64,000 nucleotides of DNA from Arthrobacter sp. (GCA_031277795.1 JAITLQ010000015.1:1-64000), one strand, 5' to 3'; shown: positions 45,616-54,727, counted from the first letter of the stretch. The notes: generated by a model not told the origin, from the letters alone. Translations and numbers: made by a program.

Positions 45616-47363
45616 GCGCGGGGGAGGGGCGGCTCGCCGGGGTGCCCGACGACGGCGGCTTGGCCGCCGCTCTGGCGCTCGCCGGGGCGCGGGGCACGCT
45701 GGGTGCCGGCTCGGTCCTGCCTGGGGAGGCAGAGCTCGTCGCCCTCCTTCCCGGGGCGGAGGCGTTGAGTGCCGTGCGGGTGAGCGGCCCACGGCGCTGG
45801 TGGGACGGACCGCTTGACGTCGAGGGCCTCGCGCTGGGTTCCACGCGGCTCGCCGCGGCGGCCCTGGCCCGCTTGATCGGGCGACCGGGGGCGCTGAGCC
45901 TGCGCAGCGAGCGCGTGGCGGCCGCCTTCGACTCCTTCCGCCTGCTGCGCGTGGGCGGCGAGGCGGTCCAAGGGTTCGCGCCGCTCTCGCGCTTCTGGCC
46001 GTGTGCCGACGGGTGGCTGCGCACCCACGCCAACTACCCGCATCACCGCGCCCGGCTCCTGGCCGCGCTGGGCGTGGCGGGGGTGGCCGGGCCGGAGGCC
46101 GTGGGCGCGGCGCTGGCCCGGCTGACGGTGGCGGAGGCGGAGCACCGGATCGTGGAGCGGGGCGGGATCGCCGCCGCCGTCCGCACGCGCACGGCGTGGG
46201 CGGCCAGCGCGGCCGGGGTGGGGGCCTCGCGCTTCGCCCCTGCGCCGCTGAGTCTCGGGCCGACAGCACCGACAGCACCGACAGCACCGACCGCACCGAA
46301 GCGGCCGGACGCGGATCGCGCCGCCGGCGAGGCAGGAGAACGCCCGCGCCGGCCGGTCCCCGACCCGCCGAGCCGGGGCCCCGTCCGCGTGCCGTGGCGC
46401 CCGAACGATCGGCACGCCCGCGCCCCGCTCTCCGGCCTGCGCGTGCTCGACCTCAGCCGGGTCATCGCCGGCCCCACGGCCTCGCGCACCCTCGCGGCGC
46501 TGGGTGCTGACGTGTTGCGCCTGGACCCGCCCGGCCTGCCGGAACTGCGAGAGCAGTTCCTCGACACCGACACCGGCAAGCGCCGGGCGAACGCCGACCT
46601 CCGAGCGGAGGCGACGCGCGTTCACACCCTGCTCGCGGGGGCGCACGTGGTCATCACGGGGTACCGCCCCGGAGCGCTCGAGGCGCTGGGCTTCGGGTCG
46701 GCCCAGCTCGCCGCGCGCCACCCACACCTCGTCGTCGCCAGCCTGAGCGCGTGGGGCCCCGGCCCGTGGGGCGAGCGCCGCGGCTTCGATTCCATCGTTC
46801 AGGCGGCGGGCGGCATCGCGCACGCGTACCGGGACGAGCACGGCCACCCCGGGGCGCTGCCCGTCCAAGCGCTCGACCACGCCACCGGCCAGCTGCTCGT
46901 GGCCGGCGTCGCCTCGCTCCTCTGGACCCGATCCGCGCCGGACGCTGCTGCGGGGGACGGCGCCGCGGCGTCCGGAACCCACGCGGGGGACGGTGCGGCC
47001 GCGGACGACCGGCCGGGAGGCACAGTGACCGCCGCGCTGGCCCACACGGCCGAGGCGCTGTGGGCCCTCGGGGAGCCCGGCGACGGTCCGCGCCGCGACA
47101 CGGAGACCGCCGCACCGACCGCGGCAATGGCTGTGGCGACGGCCGTGACAGCCACGGCTCGCGGCGGAAGGGCGATCGCGGTGCCGGTGCCCGTGCGCTG
47201 GCACCCCGAGGCCGGCGGCCCGGAGGTGCTCGCCGCCCCGGCCGCCCTGGACCTGGATGGGGTGGCGGCGGCGCCACTGCGCTGGTCGCTGGAACCCGCG
47301 CGACTGACCTGGGACGAGGGGCTTGCTCCTGACACGGTGTCAGCACCCAGGGTTGAGGCATGA
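45612..47363 (+). CDS. Class III CoA-transferase family protein with long N-terminal region
   Basis: A 583-aa protein overlapping its neighbours by four bases on each side. The usual CaiB/BaiF N-terminus (LSGLRVLDLSRVIAGPTASR, GADVLRLDPPG) appears only after about 275 residues; GYRPGALEALGFG, RGFDSIVQAAGGIAHAY and ALDHATGQLL (with a candidate catalytic Asp) follow. The N-terminal part has FWPCADGWLRTHANYPHHRA, itself CoA-transferase-like, so the protein looks like two half-domains in unusual order, joined by a linker with (Thr-Ala-Pro)n coded by a nine-base repeat near 46260-46298. Another linker holds Asp/Gly/Ala-rich sequence. Activity unproven. Confidence 0.75.
   Translation: MSAGEGRLAGVPDDGGLAAALALAGARGTLGAGSVLPGEAELVALLPGAEALSAVRVSGPRRWWDGPLDVEGLALGSTRLAAAALARLIGRPGALSLRSERVAAAFDSFRLLRVGGEAVQGFAPLSRFWPCADGWLRTHANYPHHRARLLAALGVAGVAGPEAVGAALARLTVAEAEHRIVERGGIAAAVRTRTAWAASAAGVGASRFAPAPLSLGPTAPTAPTAPTAPKRPDADRAAGEAGERPRRPVPDPPSRGPVRVPWRPNDRHARAPLSGLRVLDLSRVIAGPTASRTLAALGADVLRLDPPGLPELREQFLDTDTGKRRANADLRAEATRVHTLLAGAHVVITGYRPGALEALGFGSAQLAARHPHLVVASLSAWGPGPWGERRGFDSIVQAAGGIAHAYRDEHGHPGALPVQALDHATGQLLVAGVASLLWTRSAPDAAAGDGAAASGTHAGDGAAADDRPGGTVTAALAHTAEALWALGEPGDGPRRDTETAAPTAAMAVATAVTATARGGRAIAVPVPVRWHPEAGGPEVLAAPAALDLDGVAAAPLRWSLEPARLTWDEGLAPDTVSAPRVEA
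47330..47342. promoter_or_regulatory. Palindrome TGACACGGTGTCA before the MerR gene
   Basis: Perfect 6-1-6 palindrome, 17 bases before the MerR start and inside the 3' end of the previous gene. MerR-family proteins commonly bind such sites at their own promoter. The twin at 27978 precedes the broken MFS gene. Confidence 0.6.
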
Positions 47364-48208
47364 GCAACCACACCAGCCTCGGCATCGGGGAGTTCAGTTC
47401 CCTCACCCGCATCAGCGTGCGGATGCTGCGGCACTACGACCAGCACGGGCTTCTCGCGCCCGCGGCGGTGGACCCCTTCACCGGGCGCCGCAGTTACACG
47501 CGCGAGCAGCTCGGGCGCGCGGGAGACATCCGTCGCCTGCGGGACGTGGGATTTGGCGTGGCGGCCATCGGGGCCCTGCTTGCCGCGAGCGGCACGCCGG
47601 ACTTCGCGAGCGCCATCCGCATCCGCCGTGCCGAGCTCCTGCGGGAACTCGGCGAGACGAAGGACCGACTGGCGCTCCTGAACCACCTGTTTCCAGAGGA
47701 AGGCCAGGCCATGCCAGCCATCACCGTTACCACCGCCACCGTCCCCGCCGCCACGATCGTGGCCCTGCGCGGCACCGTCCCCAGCTACGCGGAGGAGGGG
47801 GTGCTCTGGGCGCGCATGATGCCGCTGCTCGGCGCGGCGGACCTGCGCCCCCTCGGCCCCGGCGGGGTCATCGAGCACGACGGCGAGTACCGCGAGCGCG
47901 ACGTGGACGAGTCGGCCTGGGTGCCCGTGGCGCCCGGCACCGTGGCCCCCGAACCGCTCGAGGTCATCTCCCTGCCCGCGCGTGAGACCGTGGTGGCCCG
48001 CGTAGAGGGCCCCTACTCGCTCATCACCGAGGCCCACGCTCGCATCGCCGAGTACGCCCTCGAACACGGGCTCGAGCTGGCGGCGGGGGGACCGCAGTCC
48101 CCGCTGTCCCAGCGCAACTTCAACGTCTACCTGAGCAAGGGGCTCCCCGACGGGGCCTCGGCCGCGGCCAACGGACCCGTCACCGAGGTGCACATGCCGC
48201 TCGCCTGA
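47360..48208 (+). CDS. MerR-family regulator with GyrI-like effector domain
   Basis: A 282-aa regulator. The N-terminal MerR winged helix reads IGEFSSLTRISVRMLRHYDQ and RSYTREQLGRAGDIRRLRD. After a dimerisation helix ending near residue 110, the C-terminal half is a GyrI/BmrR-like ligand-binding domain (ITVTTATVPAATIVALRG to FNVYLSKGLPDG). The ATG overlaps the CoA-transferase stop (ATGA). Such proteins respond to hydrophobic cations and other drugs. It may be autoregulated through TGACACGGTGTCA. The ABC exporter downstream is a plausible target. Confidence 0.88.
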   Translation: MSNHTSLGIGEFSSLTRISVRMLRHYDQHGLLAPAAVDPFTGRRSYTREQLGRAGDIRRLRDVGFGVAAIGALLAASGTPDFASAIRIRRAELLRELGETKDRLALLNHLFPEEGQAMPAITVTTATVPAATIVALRGTVPSYAEEGVLWARMMPLLGAADLRPLGPGGVIEHDGEYRERDVDESAWVPVAPGTVAPEPLEVISLPARETVVARVEGPYSLITEAHARIAEYALEHGLELAAGGPQSPLSQRNFNVYLSKGLPDGASAAANGPVTEVHMPLA

Positions 48209-48466
48209 ACCGCCACACCCCGCGCCTCAGGCGCAGCACGGCCGGGAGGCGAGCACCCGCCGTCGGGCACTGGAAAGCGGCCCTGTCGAATCATTCGTTT
48301 GGGGGATACCAATCAGTCGGAGGGGCGGGTTACGCTGTTCGTCGCTTCGGGGGCAGCCGGCCCCCTGGCCCACCCGCCGATCTCCCTCTTCTCACCCCCA
48401 TTGGCCGCCGGCACCGCGCGCCCGGGTGTGGGAAGGAGACGGGGCGGAGCCTGAAGAAGGAAGAAC

Positions 48467-50200
48467 ATGCTTCTCAAGCTGATCGCGCGGCACTCCAAGC
48501 CGTACGTGGGATGGATCGTCCTTGTGGTGATCCTCCAGCTCGCCTCCACCATCACCACCCTGTACCTGCCCTCGCTCAACGCCAACATCATCGATGAAGG
48601 CATCATGAAGCAGGACATCAACCGCATCTGGCAGCTCGGCGGCATCATGCTCGTCGTGGCGTTTGTCCAGGTGATCGTGGCCGTCGGCGCCGTCTACTAC
48701 GGTTCCAAGACCGCCATGGCCATCGGTCGCGACATCCGCCGCGATGTCTTCGCCCGCGTCTCCGACTACTCGGCCCGCGAGGTCAACAAGTTCGGCGCCG
48801 CCACCCTCATCACCCGCGGCACCAACGACGTGCAGCAGATCCAGATGCTCACGCTCATGGCCCTGAACTTCATGGTGGGCGCGCCGATCATGTGCATCGG
48901 CGGCATCATCATGGCGCTGCGCGAGGACGCCGGCCTGTCCTGGCTCGTGTGGGTCTCCGTGCCGTTGCTCTTCCTGGTGGTGGGGCTGCTGGTCATCAAG
49001 CTCATGCCGCTCTTCCGCGAGAACCAGGAGCGCCTCGACTCGATCAACGGCGTGCTGCGCGAGCAGATCACGGGCATCCGCGTGGTGCGCGCCTTCACGC
49101 GCGAGCCGCACGAGGCACAGCGCTTCAACGCCGCCAACGACGCCCTGACCGGCGTGGGCGTGCGCGTCGGCAACCTCTTCGTCCTCATGTTCCCGCTCAT
49201 CATGCTGATCCTCGAGGCCGCCACCACCGCGGTGCTGTGGTTCGGCGGGCACCGCGTGGACGAGGGCGCCATTCAGGTCGGCTCGCTCACGGCGTTCATG
49301 CAGTACCTCATGCAGATCCTCACCGCGGTCATGATGGGCACCTTCATGGCCATGATGATCCCGCGCGCCCTCGTCTCCGCCGAACGCATCGGCGAGGTCA
49401 TGGACACCGAGCCGTCCATCGAGGACGCCACGGTGGAGACCGCCCCGGTTCCCGGCGCCCCCGCCGTGGAGTTCCGCGACGTCTCCTTCGGCTATCCCGG
49501 TGCCGAGGCCAAGGTCGTCAGCGGCCTGAGCTTCATCGCCGAGGCCGGCAAGACCACCGCCATTATCGGCTCCACCGGTGCGGGCAAGACCACGCTGCTC
49601 AACCTCATCCCGCGCCTCTACGATGCGGACTCGGGCGAGGTGCTGATCAACGGCGTCCCCACGGCGCAGATGACCCGCAAGGGCCTCTCCTCCGCCATCG
49701 CCGCCGTGCCGCAGAAGCCCTTCCTCTTCTCCGGCACCGTGGCCAGCAATCTGCGCTTCGGCGCCCGCGACGCCTCGGATCAGGAGCTGTGGGAGGCCCT
49801 CGAGGTGGCCCAGGCGGCCGACTTCGTGAAGGAACGCGAGGGCCGGCTCGACTCCGCGATCTCGCAGGGCGGCACGAACGTCTCGGGCGGCCAGCGCCAG
49901 CGCCTGTGCATCGCCCGCGCGCTCGCGGCCAAGCCGCAGGTCTACCTCTTCGACGACTCCTTCTCGGCGCTCGACGTCGCGACGGACGCGCGCCTGCGCT
50001 CGGCGCTCGAGGAGCCCACCAAGGACGCGGCCGTCATCATCGTGGCCCAGCGCGTCTCCACGATCCTCGACGCCGACCAGATCCTCGTGCTTGAACACGG
50101 CGAGATCGTGGCCAGGGGCACCCACGAGGAGCTGCTCGCCGGCAGCCCCACATACCAAGAGATCGTCCAGTCGCAGATCAGTGCGGAGGAGGTGGCCTGA
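48467..50200 (+). CDS. ABC exporter half-transporter, degenerate Walker B
   Basis: A 577-aa ABC half-transporter: six membrane helices (residues 1-310), then an ATPase domain. Walker A is GSTGAGKTT, the signature NVSGGQRQR is canonical, but Walker B reads YLFDDSFSALD, so the catalytic Glu is Asp497. This is the pattern of the non-catalytic subunit of heterodimeric exporters such as TM287/288. GAAGGAAG precedes ATG 48467. The next gene starts in its stop codon (TGATG). Its intact signature would complete the working ATP site of the partner. Substrate is likely a drug or lipid. Confidence 0.92.
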   Translation: MLLKLIARHSKPYVGWIVLVVILQLASTITTLYLPSLNANIIDEGIMKQDINRIWQLGGIMLVVAFVQVIVAVGAVYYGSKTAMAIGRDIRRDVFARVSDYSAREVNKFGAATLITRGTNDVQQIQMLTLMALNFMVGAPIMCIGGIIMALREDAGLSWLVWVSVPLLFLVVGLLVIKLMPLFRENQERLDSINGVLREQITGIRVVRAFTREPHEAQRFNAANDALTGVGVRVGNLFVLMFPLIMLILEAATTAVLWFGGHRVDEGAIQVGSLTAFMQYLMQILTAVMMGTFMAMMIPRALVSAERIGEVMDTEPSIEDATVETAPVPGAPAVEFRDVSFGYPGAEAKVVSGLSFIAEAGKTTAIIGSTGAGKTTLLNLIPRLYDADSGEVLINGVPTAQMTRKGLSSAIAAVPQKPFLFSGTVASNLRFGARDASDQELWEALEVAQAADFVKEREGRLDSAISQGGTNVSGGQRQRLCIARALAAKPQVYLFDDSFSALDVATDARLRSALEEPTKDAAVIIVAQRVSTILDADQILVLEHGEIVARGTHEELLAGSPTYQEIVQSQISAEEVA

Positions 50201-52383
50201 TGAGCCCGCGAAAGAACAAGAAGGACGCCATGGCACAGACCGAGGCCGCCACCGAGCCCCAGGGCGCCGTCGCCACCGCCGAGGCGGACGGCGGCGCGGA
50301 CATGAGCATCGACGACGGCTTCGGCGGCAACATGTCGGTGCGCAAGGCCGAGCACTTTTGGCCGAGCGCCAAGCGCCTGCTGGGCCTCCTCGCCCCGTTC
50401 AAGCTGGCGCTCACCGCGGTCTTCGCCCTCGTAGCGATCTCCGTGGTCTTCAACGTCGTGGCCCCCAAGGTCATGGGCCGCGCGATGGACATCATCGCCG
50501 GCGGCCTCGTGGGGCGCACCCTGCCCCTGGGCCCCAGCAAGGAAGAGCTCATCGCGAGCCTGCGCGCCGCGGGCGAGACGGATCAGGCCAACCAGCTGGA
50601 CAAGCTGATCTTCACGCCGGGCCATGGCATCGACTTCGTGGCCCTCGGCAACGTGCTGCTCGTGGTGCTCACGCTCTACGTGCTCGCCTCGCTCTTCATG
50701 TGGGCGCAGGGCTGGCTGCTCAACAAGCTCGTCATGCGCGTGGTGCGCGGCCTGCGTCGCGACGTCGAGGCCAAGCTCAACCGCCTGCCGCTGAACTACT
50801 TCGACTCGCGCCAGCGCGGAGACGTGCTCTCTCGCGTCACGAACGACGTCGACAACATCCAGCAGTCGCTGCAGCAGGCCCTGAGCCAGCTCGTTTCCGC
50901 CGTCATGACGGTCATCGGCATCATCATCATGATGTTCGTGGTCTCCTGGCAGCTGGCGCTCATCGCCCTCGTGGCGCTGCCGCTGACGGGCATCATCATG
51001 GCCGGCATCGGCAAGCCGTCGCAGAAGCGCTTCGTGGCGCAGTGGCAGGCCACGGGCGCCCTCAACGGGCAGATCGAGGAGTCCTTCTCCGGCCACGAGC
51101 TGGTCAAGGTCTTCGGGCGCGAGGAGGACATGCGCGAGCGCTTCGAGGAGCGCAACGAGTCCCTCTTCAAGGCCGCCTTCTCGGCCCAGGCGCTGTCCAT
51201 GTCGATGATGCCGATCATGACCTTCGTGTCCTACCTGTCCTACGTGGGCATCGCCGTGGTGGGCGGCCTGCGCGTCGCCGCCGGCCAGATGAGCCTGGGC
51301 GACGCCACGGCGTTCATCCAGTACTCGCGTCAGTTCACGCAGCCGCTCTCGGAGATCGCCGGCGTGGCCAACATGTTCCAGTCCGGCGTGGCCTCGGCCG
51401 AGCGCACCTTCGCGCTGCTCGACGCCGAGGAGGAAGACCAGGAGGAGCCCTCCGGCAAGCTTCCGGCGCGCACCGAGGGCCGCGTGCAGTTCGAGGACGT
51501 CTCCTTCTCCTACTCGGAGGACAAGCCGCTCATCGAGCACCTCTCCTTCGAGGCCGACCCGGGTCACACCGTGGCGATCGTCGGCCCCACGGGCGCCGGC
51601 AAAACCACGCTCGTGAACCTGGTGATGCGCTTCTACGAGATCGACGCGGGGCGCATCCTGCTGGACGGCGTGGATACCAAGGAGCTCTCCCGCTCGGAGC
51701 TGCGCTCCAAGGTGGGCATGGTGCTGCAGGACGCGTGGCTGTTCGGCGGGACCATCATGGAGAACATCCGCTACGGCCGCCTCGAGGCCACCGACGAGGA
51801 GGTCATCGCCGCGGCGAAGGCCACCTACGTCGACCGCTTCGTGCGCGCGCTGCCGGACGGCTACGACACGGTGCTGGACGAGGACGCGACCAACGTCTCG
51901 GCCGGTGAGCGCCAGCTCATCACGATCGCCCGCGCGTTTGTTTCCGACCCGAGCCTGCTCATCCTGGACGAGGCCACGAGCTCGGTGGATACCCGCACCG
52001 AGCTGTTGGTCCAGCAGGCCATGAAGGCCCTGCGCTCGGACCGCACGAGCTTCGTGATCGCCCACCGCCTCTCCACCATCCGCGACGCAGACACCATCCT
52101 CGTGATGGAGGCGGGCCGGATCGTGGAGCAGGGGAGCCACGAGCAGCTGCTCGCCGCCCGCGGCGCCTACCACCGCCTCTACATGTCCCAGTTCGTCGGC
52201 CCCGCCGACGCCGAGGTGGCAGAGGAGGAGCGGCTCGCGGCCGAGGTGCTCGCCACGGGCGCCATGCCGGTCGTGGAGGCCGGCACCCAGGGTGAGGGCA
52301 CGCTGGCTGGCTCACCCGGGGCGGTCCAGGACGACGACGCACCCCACCACGGCCGGCACGCCGGCCCGGAGGCGGGTGCCTGA
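50200..52383 (+). CDS. ABC exporter half-transporter, catalytic subunit
   Basis: A 727-aa partner of the preceding half-transporter. Six membrane helices are followed by an ATPase domain with Walker A GPTGAGKTT and an intact Walker B LLILDEATSSVD (Asp590, Glu591), but a degenerate signature, NVSAGERQL. The pair thus forms one active and one inactive ATP site. It has a 60-residue hydrophilic N-terminal extension, an insert of about 50 residues after helix 1 (GPSKEELIASLRAAGETDQA), and an acidic 80-residue C-terminal tail. Translationally coupled to the upstream gene, and abutting ltrA. Confidence 0.93.
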   Translation: MSPRKNKKDAMAQTEAATEPQGAVATAEADGGADMSIDDGFGGNMSVRKAEHFWPSAKRLLGLLAPFKLALTAVFALVAISVVFNVVAPKVMGRAMDIIAGGLVGRTLPLGPSKEELIASLRAAGETDQANQLDKLIFTPGHGIDFVALGNVLLVVLTLYVLASLFMWAQGWLLNKLVMRVVRGLRRDVEAKLNRLPLNYFDSRQRGDVLSRVTNDVDNIQQSLQQALSQLVSAVMTVIGIIIMMFVVSWQLALIALVALPLTGIIMAGIGKPSQKRFVAQWQATGALNGQIEESFSGHELVKVFGREEDMRERFEERNESLFKAAFSAQALSMSMMPIMTFVSYLSYVGIAVVGGLRVAAGQMSLGDATAFIQYSRQFTQPLSEIAGVANMFQSGVASAERTFALLDAEEEDQEEPSGKLPARTEGRVQFEDVSFSYSEDKPLIEHLSFEADPGHTVAIVGPTGAGKTTLVNLVMRFYEIDAGRILLDGVDTKELSRSELRSKVGMVLQDAWLFGGTIMENIRYGRLEATDEEVIAAAKATYVDRFVRALPDGYDTVLDEDATNVSAGERQLITIARAFVSDPSLLILDEATSSVDTRTELLVQQAMKALRSDRTSFVIAHRLSTIRDADTILVMEAGRIVEQGSHEQLLAARGAYHRLYMSQFVGPADAEVAEEERLAAEVLATGAMPVVEAGTQGEGTLAGSPGAVQDDDAPHHGRHAGPEAGA

Positions 52384-53667
52384 GTGGGCACGCCTCACGA
52401 TGGCGAGGTCGTGCGGGGCCCCAGGGTCGCGCACGGCCTCGTGCCGTTGACGGGGAGGGACCCGCAGGAGCGCGAGCGAGCCGGCTCGCCGCTCGAGCTG
52501 ATCTTTGACCTTGTGGCCGTCGTCGCCGTGTCGATCGCGGCCTCCAACCTGGAGCACCTCTTGGCCGAGGGGCACTGGCTGCAGGGGCTGGGGACGTTTG
52601 CCTTCGCGACGTTCGGGATCACGTGGGCGTGGCTGAGCTACTCGCAGCTGCTGAGCGCGTTCGACTCGGACGATTGGGGCGTGCGGCTCGTGACGCTCAT
52701 GCAGATGGCCGGCGTGCTGGTGCTTGCGCTCGGCATCGCGCCGATGGTCGCGTCGGTCGACGCCGGCGGGCCGCTCGGCAACCAGGTCATGGTGCTCGGC
52801 TACGTCTTCATGCGCGTGGGATCCATCATCCTGTGGCTGCGCGTGGCGCGGGCCTCGGCCGAGTATCGCGCCACGGCGCTCGCGTACGTGCGCGCGCTGG
52901 TCATCTCGCAGATCGGTTGGATCCTGCAGGCGTTCCTGCCGCTGCCGCCCGCCGTGAGCTTTGCGCTGATGGGCGTGTGGCTCCTGCAGGAGGTGGCGTA
53001 CCCGCTGGTGGCCGAGCGGCGCGGGCGGATCCCGTGGCATCCGCTGCACATGGGTGAGCGGCTTTCCGCCTTTGTCATCATCACGCTCGGCGAGGTGGTG
53101 CTCGGGACGTTCACAGCGGTCCAGGCCGAGCTCACCGAGCCGGGCCGCTGGGCAGACGCCGCCGCCGTGGGCGCGGCCGGCCTGAGCCTGGCGTTTGGCC
53201 TCTGGTGGATCTACTTCATCACCCCCGTGGGTGAGGTGTTCCAGGTGCGCCGCGGAGCCCTGCATGGTGTGGGCCTGTTGCACATGGTGCTCTACGGGTC
53301 GATCGCGGCCATCGGCGCCGGCTTGCACCTCGCCGCCACGTACGTGGCCGGTGAGGAGGGGCTCGGGGCCGGCGCCGTGGTGTTGGCCGTGACGATCCCC
53401 TCCACGCTCGCCGTGGTCATGGTCTTCGTGTGCTTCACGGTACTGATCCCGGATTTCGACCCCTTCCACCTCTTGTTGCTGGTGCTCACGATCGCGCTGG
53501 GGGTGCTTTCCGTGGCGCTCGCGGCGGCCGGCGTTCCCCTGGCGGTGTGCCTGCTGATGGTCATGTTGCTGCCGTGGGTCAGCGTGGTGGGTTGGGAGCT
53601 TAAGGGACACCGGGACATGGAGCCCAAGCTCCAGCGGACGCTGGCGGCGCTGCGGCTGCGCGGTTGA
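52384..53667 (+). CDS. Low temperature requirement protein A (LtrA) family
   Basis: A 427-aa membrane protein with about 10-12 helices. The family core is visible: SPLELIFDLVAVVAVS near residue 38 and HMGERLSAFVIITLGEVVLG near residue 222. GTG 52384 is directly after the ABC stop, so the three genes are one transcript. LtrA was named from Listeria growth at low temperature; its molecular role is unknown. Position here might suggest a membrane-stress function shared with the exporter. Confidence 0.88.
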   Translation: MGTPHDGEVVRGPRVAHGLVPLTGRDPQERERAGSPLELIFDLVAVVAVSIAASNLEHLLAEGHWLQGLGTFAFATFGITWAWLSYSQLLSAFDSDDWGVRLVTLMQMAGVLVLALGIAPMVASVDAGGPLGNQVMVLGYVFMRVGSIILWLRVARASAEYRATALAYVRALVISQIGWILQAFLPLPPAVSFALMGVWLLQEVAYPLVAERRGRIPWHPLHMGERLSAFVIITLGEVVLGTFTAVQAELTEPGRWADAAAVGAAGLSLAFGLWWIYFITPVGEVFQVRRGALHGVGLLHMVLYGSIAAIGAGLHLAATYVAGEEGLGAGAVVLAVTIPSTLAVVMVFVCFTVLIPDFDPFHLLLLVLTIALGVLSVALAAAGVPLAVCLLMVMLLPWVSVVGWELKGHRDMEPKLQRTLAALRLRG

Positions 53668-53866
53668 GCGCGGGGCGTGCGTGCGGCCGGCGTCTTCCCC
53701 CGGCGCCTGCCCGCGCCGCCATCGTGCGTGCATGGTGTTTGTGCGTGTCCGGCGACTGTTTCTCGCCGGATACGCGCAAACCGCATGCAGTTGCCTGGGC
53801 CTGCGCCTGTGCCTGCGTGGTTGGGCCGACAGCCGGGGCGTCGGTGGCCTGCGGCAGACTGGTGGC

Positions 53867-54547
53867 ATGAGTGCCTCCCGCCGTACGTCCCTTGCCCCGA
53901 CCGCGCCCCGCGTTCCCCTCGCCGATCCCTCGTCGGCCAGCCTGGCGGCGTCATGGGAGGACTTCGGGCTCGGCGGCGAGTTCGACTCGGTGCTGCTCAG
54001 CGGCGCGCCCGGGACCGAGGACCTCAGCGACATCAGCTTCAGGGACTGCACCCTGCAGCAGGCGCAGCTGGGCGGCGTCGACCTCACCCGGGTTCGGGTG
54101 GAGGGCTGCACGCTGACCTCCGTCGATGCCCCCGAACTGCGCGCCACCCGCTCCCACTGGCGCCACAGCGTCATCCGTCACCTGCGCGTGGGCGCCGCCG
54201 ATCTGGTGGACTCCAAGCTGCAGGCCGTGGCGATCGCCGGCGCCCGGCTGGGGCGCGTGGACCTGCGCCGCAGCATCGTCACCGATGTGCGTTTCGAGGA
54301 CGCGGCCATCGAGGAGCTGGACCTGGAGGAGGCCAAGGCGACGCGCCTGGCCTTCAGGGACGTGCGGATCGGCCGCCTGCTTTTGGGTGGCGCGGTGCTC
54401 AAAGACGTTGACCTGCGCGGGGCGCAGCTGAGCACGGTGGGCCCCGTGCAGGGCCTGCGCGGCGCAACGATCTCCGAGTGGCAGCTGCAGGCCCTCGCAC
54501 CGGCGCTCGCCCAGGAACTGGGGCTGCGCGTCCTCGGCGAGGAGTAG
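53867..54547 (+). CDS. Pentapeptide-repeat-like protein
   Basis: A 226-aa protein. From about residue 55 it shows loose five-residue periodicity (ISFRDCTLQQAQLGGVDLTR, ADLVDSKLQAVAIAGARLG, VDLRRSIVTDVRFEDAAIEE), indicating a right-handed quadrilateral beta-helix. A short helical C-terminus follows (ISEWQLQALAPALAQELG). There is no ribosome site at ATG 53867; CAGACT at 53855-53860 lies six bases upstream, so the message is probably leaderless. The frame is open upstream but without a start signal. Some relatives protect DNA gyrase; most have no known role. Confidence 0.8.
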   Translation: MSASRRTSLAPTAPRVPLADPSSASLAASWEDFGLGGEFDSVLLSGAPGTEDLSDISFRDCTLQQAQLGGVDLTRVRVEGCTLTSVDAPELRATRSHWRHSVIRHLRVGAADLVDSKLQAVAIAGARLGRVDLRRSIVTDVRFEDAAIEELDLEEAKATRLAFRDVRIGRLLLGGAVLKDVDLRGAQLSTVGPVQGLRGATISEWQLQALAPALAQELGLRVLGEE

Positions 54548-54551
54548 CCGG

Positions 54552-54686
54552 CCGCGCGCCGTCGGGCGCCGCCCCGGCCGCGCCCAAGGCGGCCGCGTGG
54601 CCAAGGAAACCGCGCGCCGTCGTGCGCCGTCCCGGCCGCCCGCCAACGTGGCCGCGTGGCCAAGGAAACCACGCGCCGTCGTGCGC
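54552..54686. repeat. 58-59-bp direct repeats, about 2.3 copies
   Basis: Units start at 54552, 54610 and 54669, each opening with CC(G/A)CGCGCCGTCG and, for the first two, ending GGCCGCGTGGCCAAGGAAA. They fill the gap between the pentapeptide protein and CPBP protease genes. Units 2 and 3 contain the intergenic decamer GCCGTCGTGC. Confidence 0.85.
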
Positions 54687-54727
54687 CTCACGGTGGCGCG
54701 CGCCCGCGCCCGCCTAGCATGGGGAGC

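Noticed and set aside
48209..48466. Possible gene between the MerR regulator and ABC exporter
   Set aside because: Only short shadow frames; the gap looks like the exporter promoter region with a GGGATACC motif.
49942..52173. A 743-codon minus-strand frame opposite the ABC exporter
   Set aside because: Antisense of conserved ATPase sequence; no start signal or recognisable protein.
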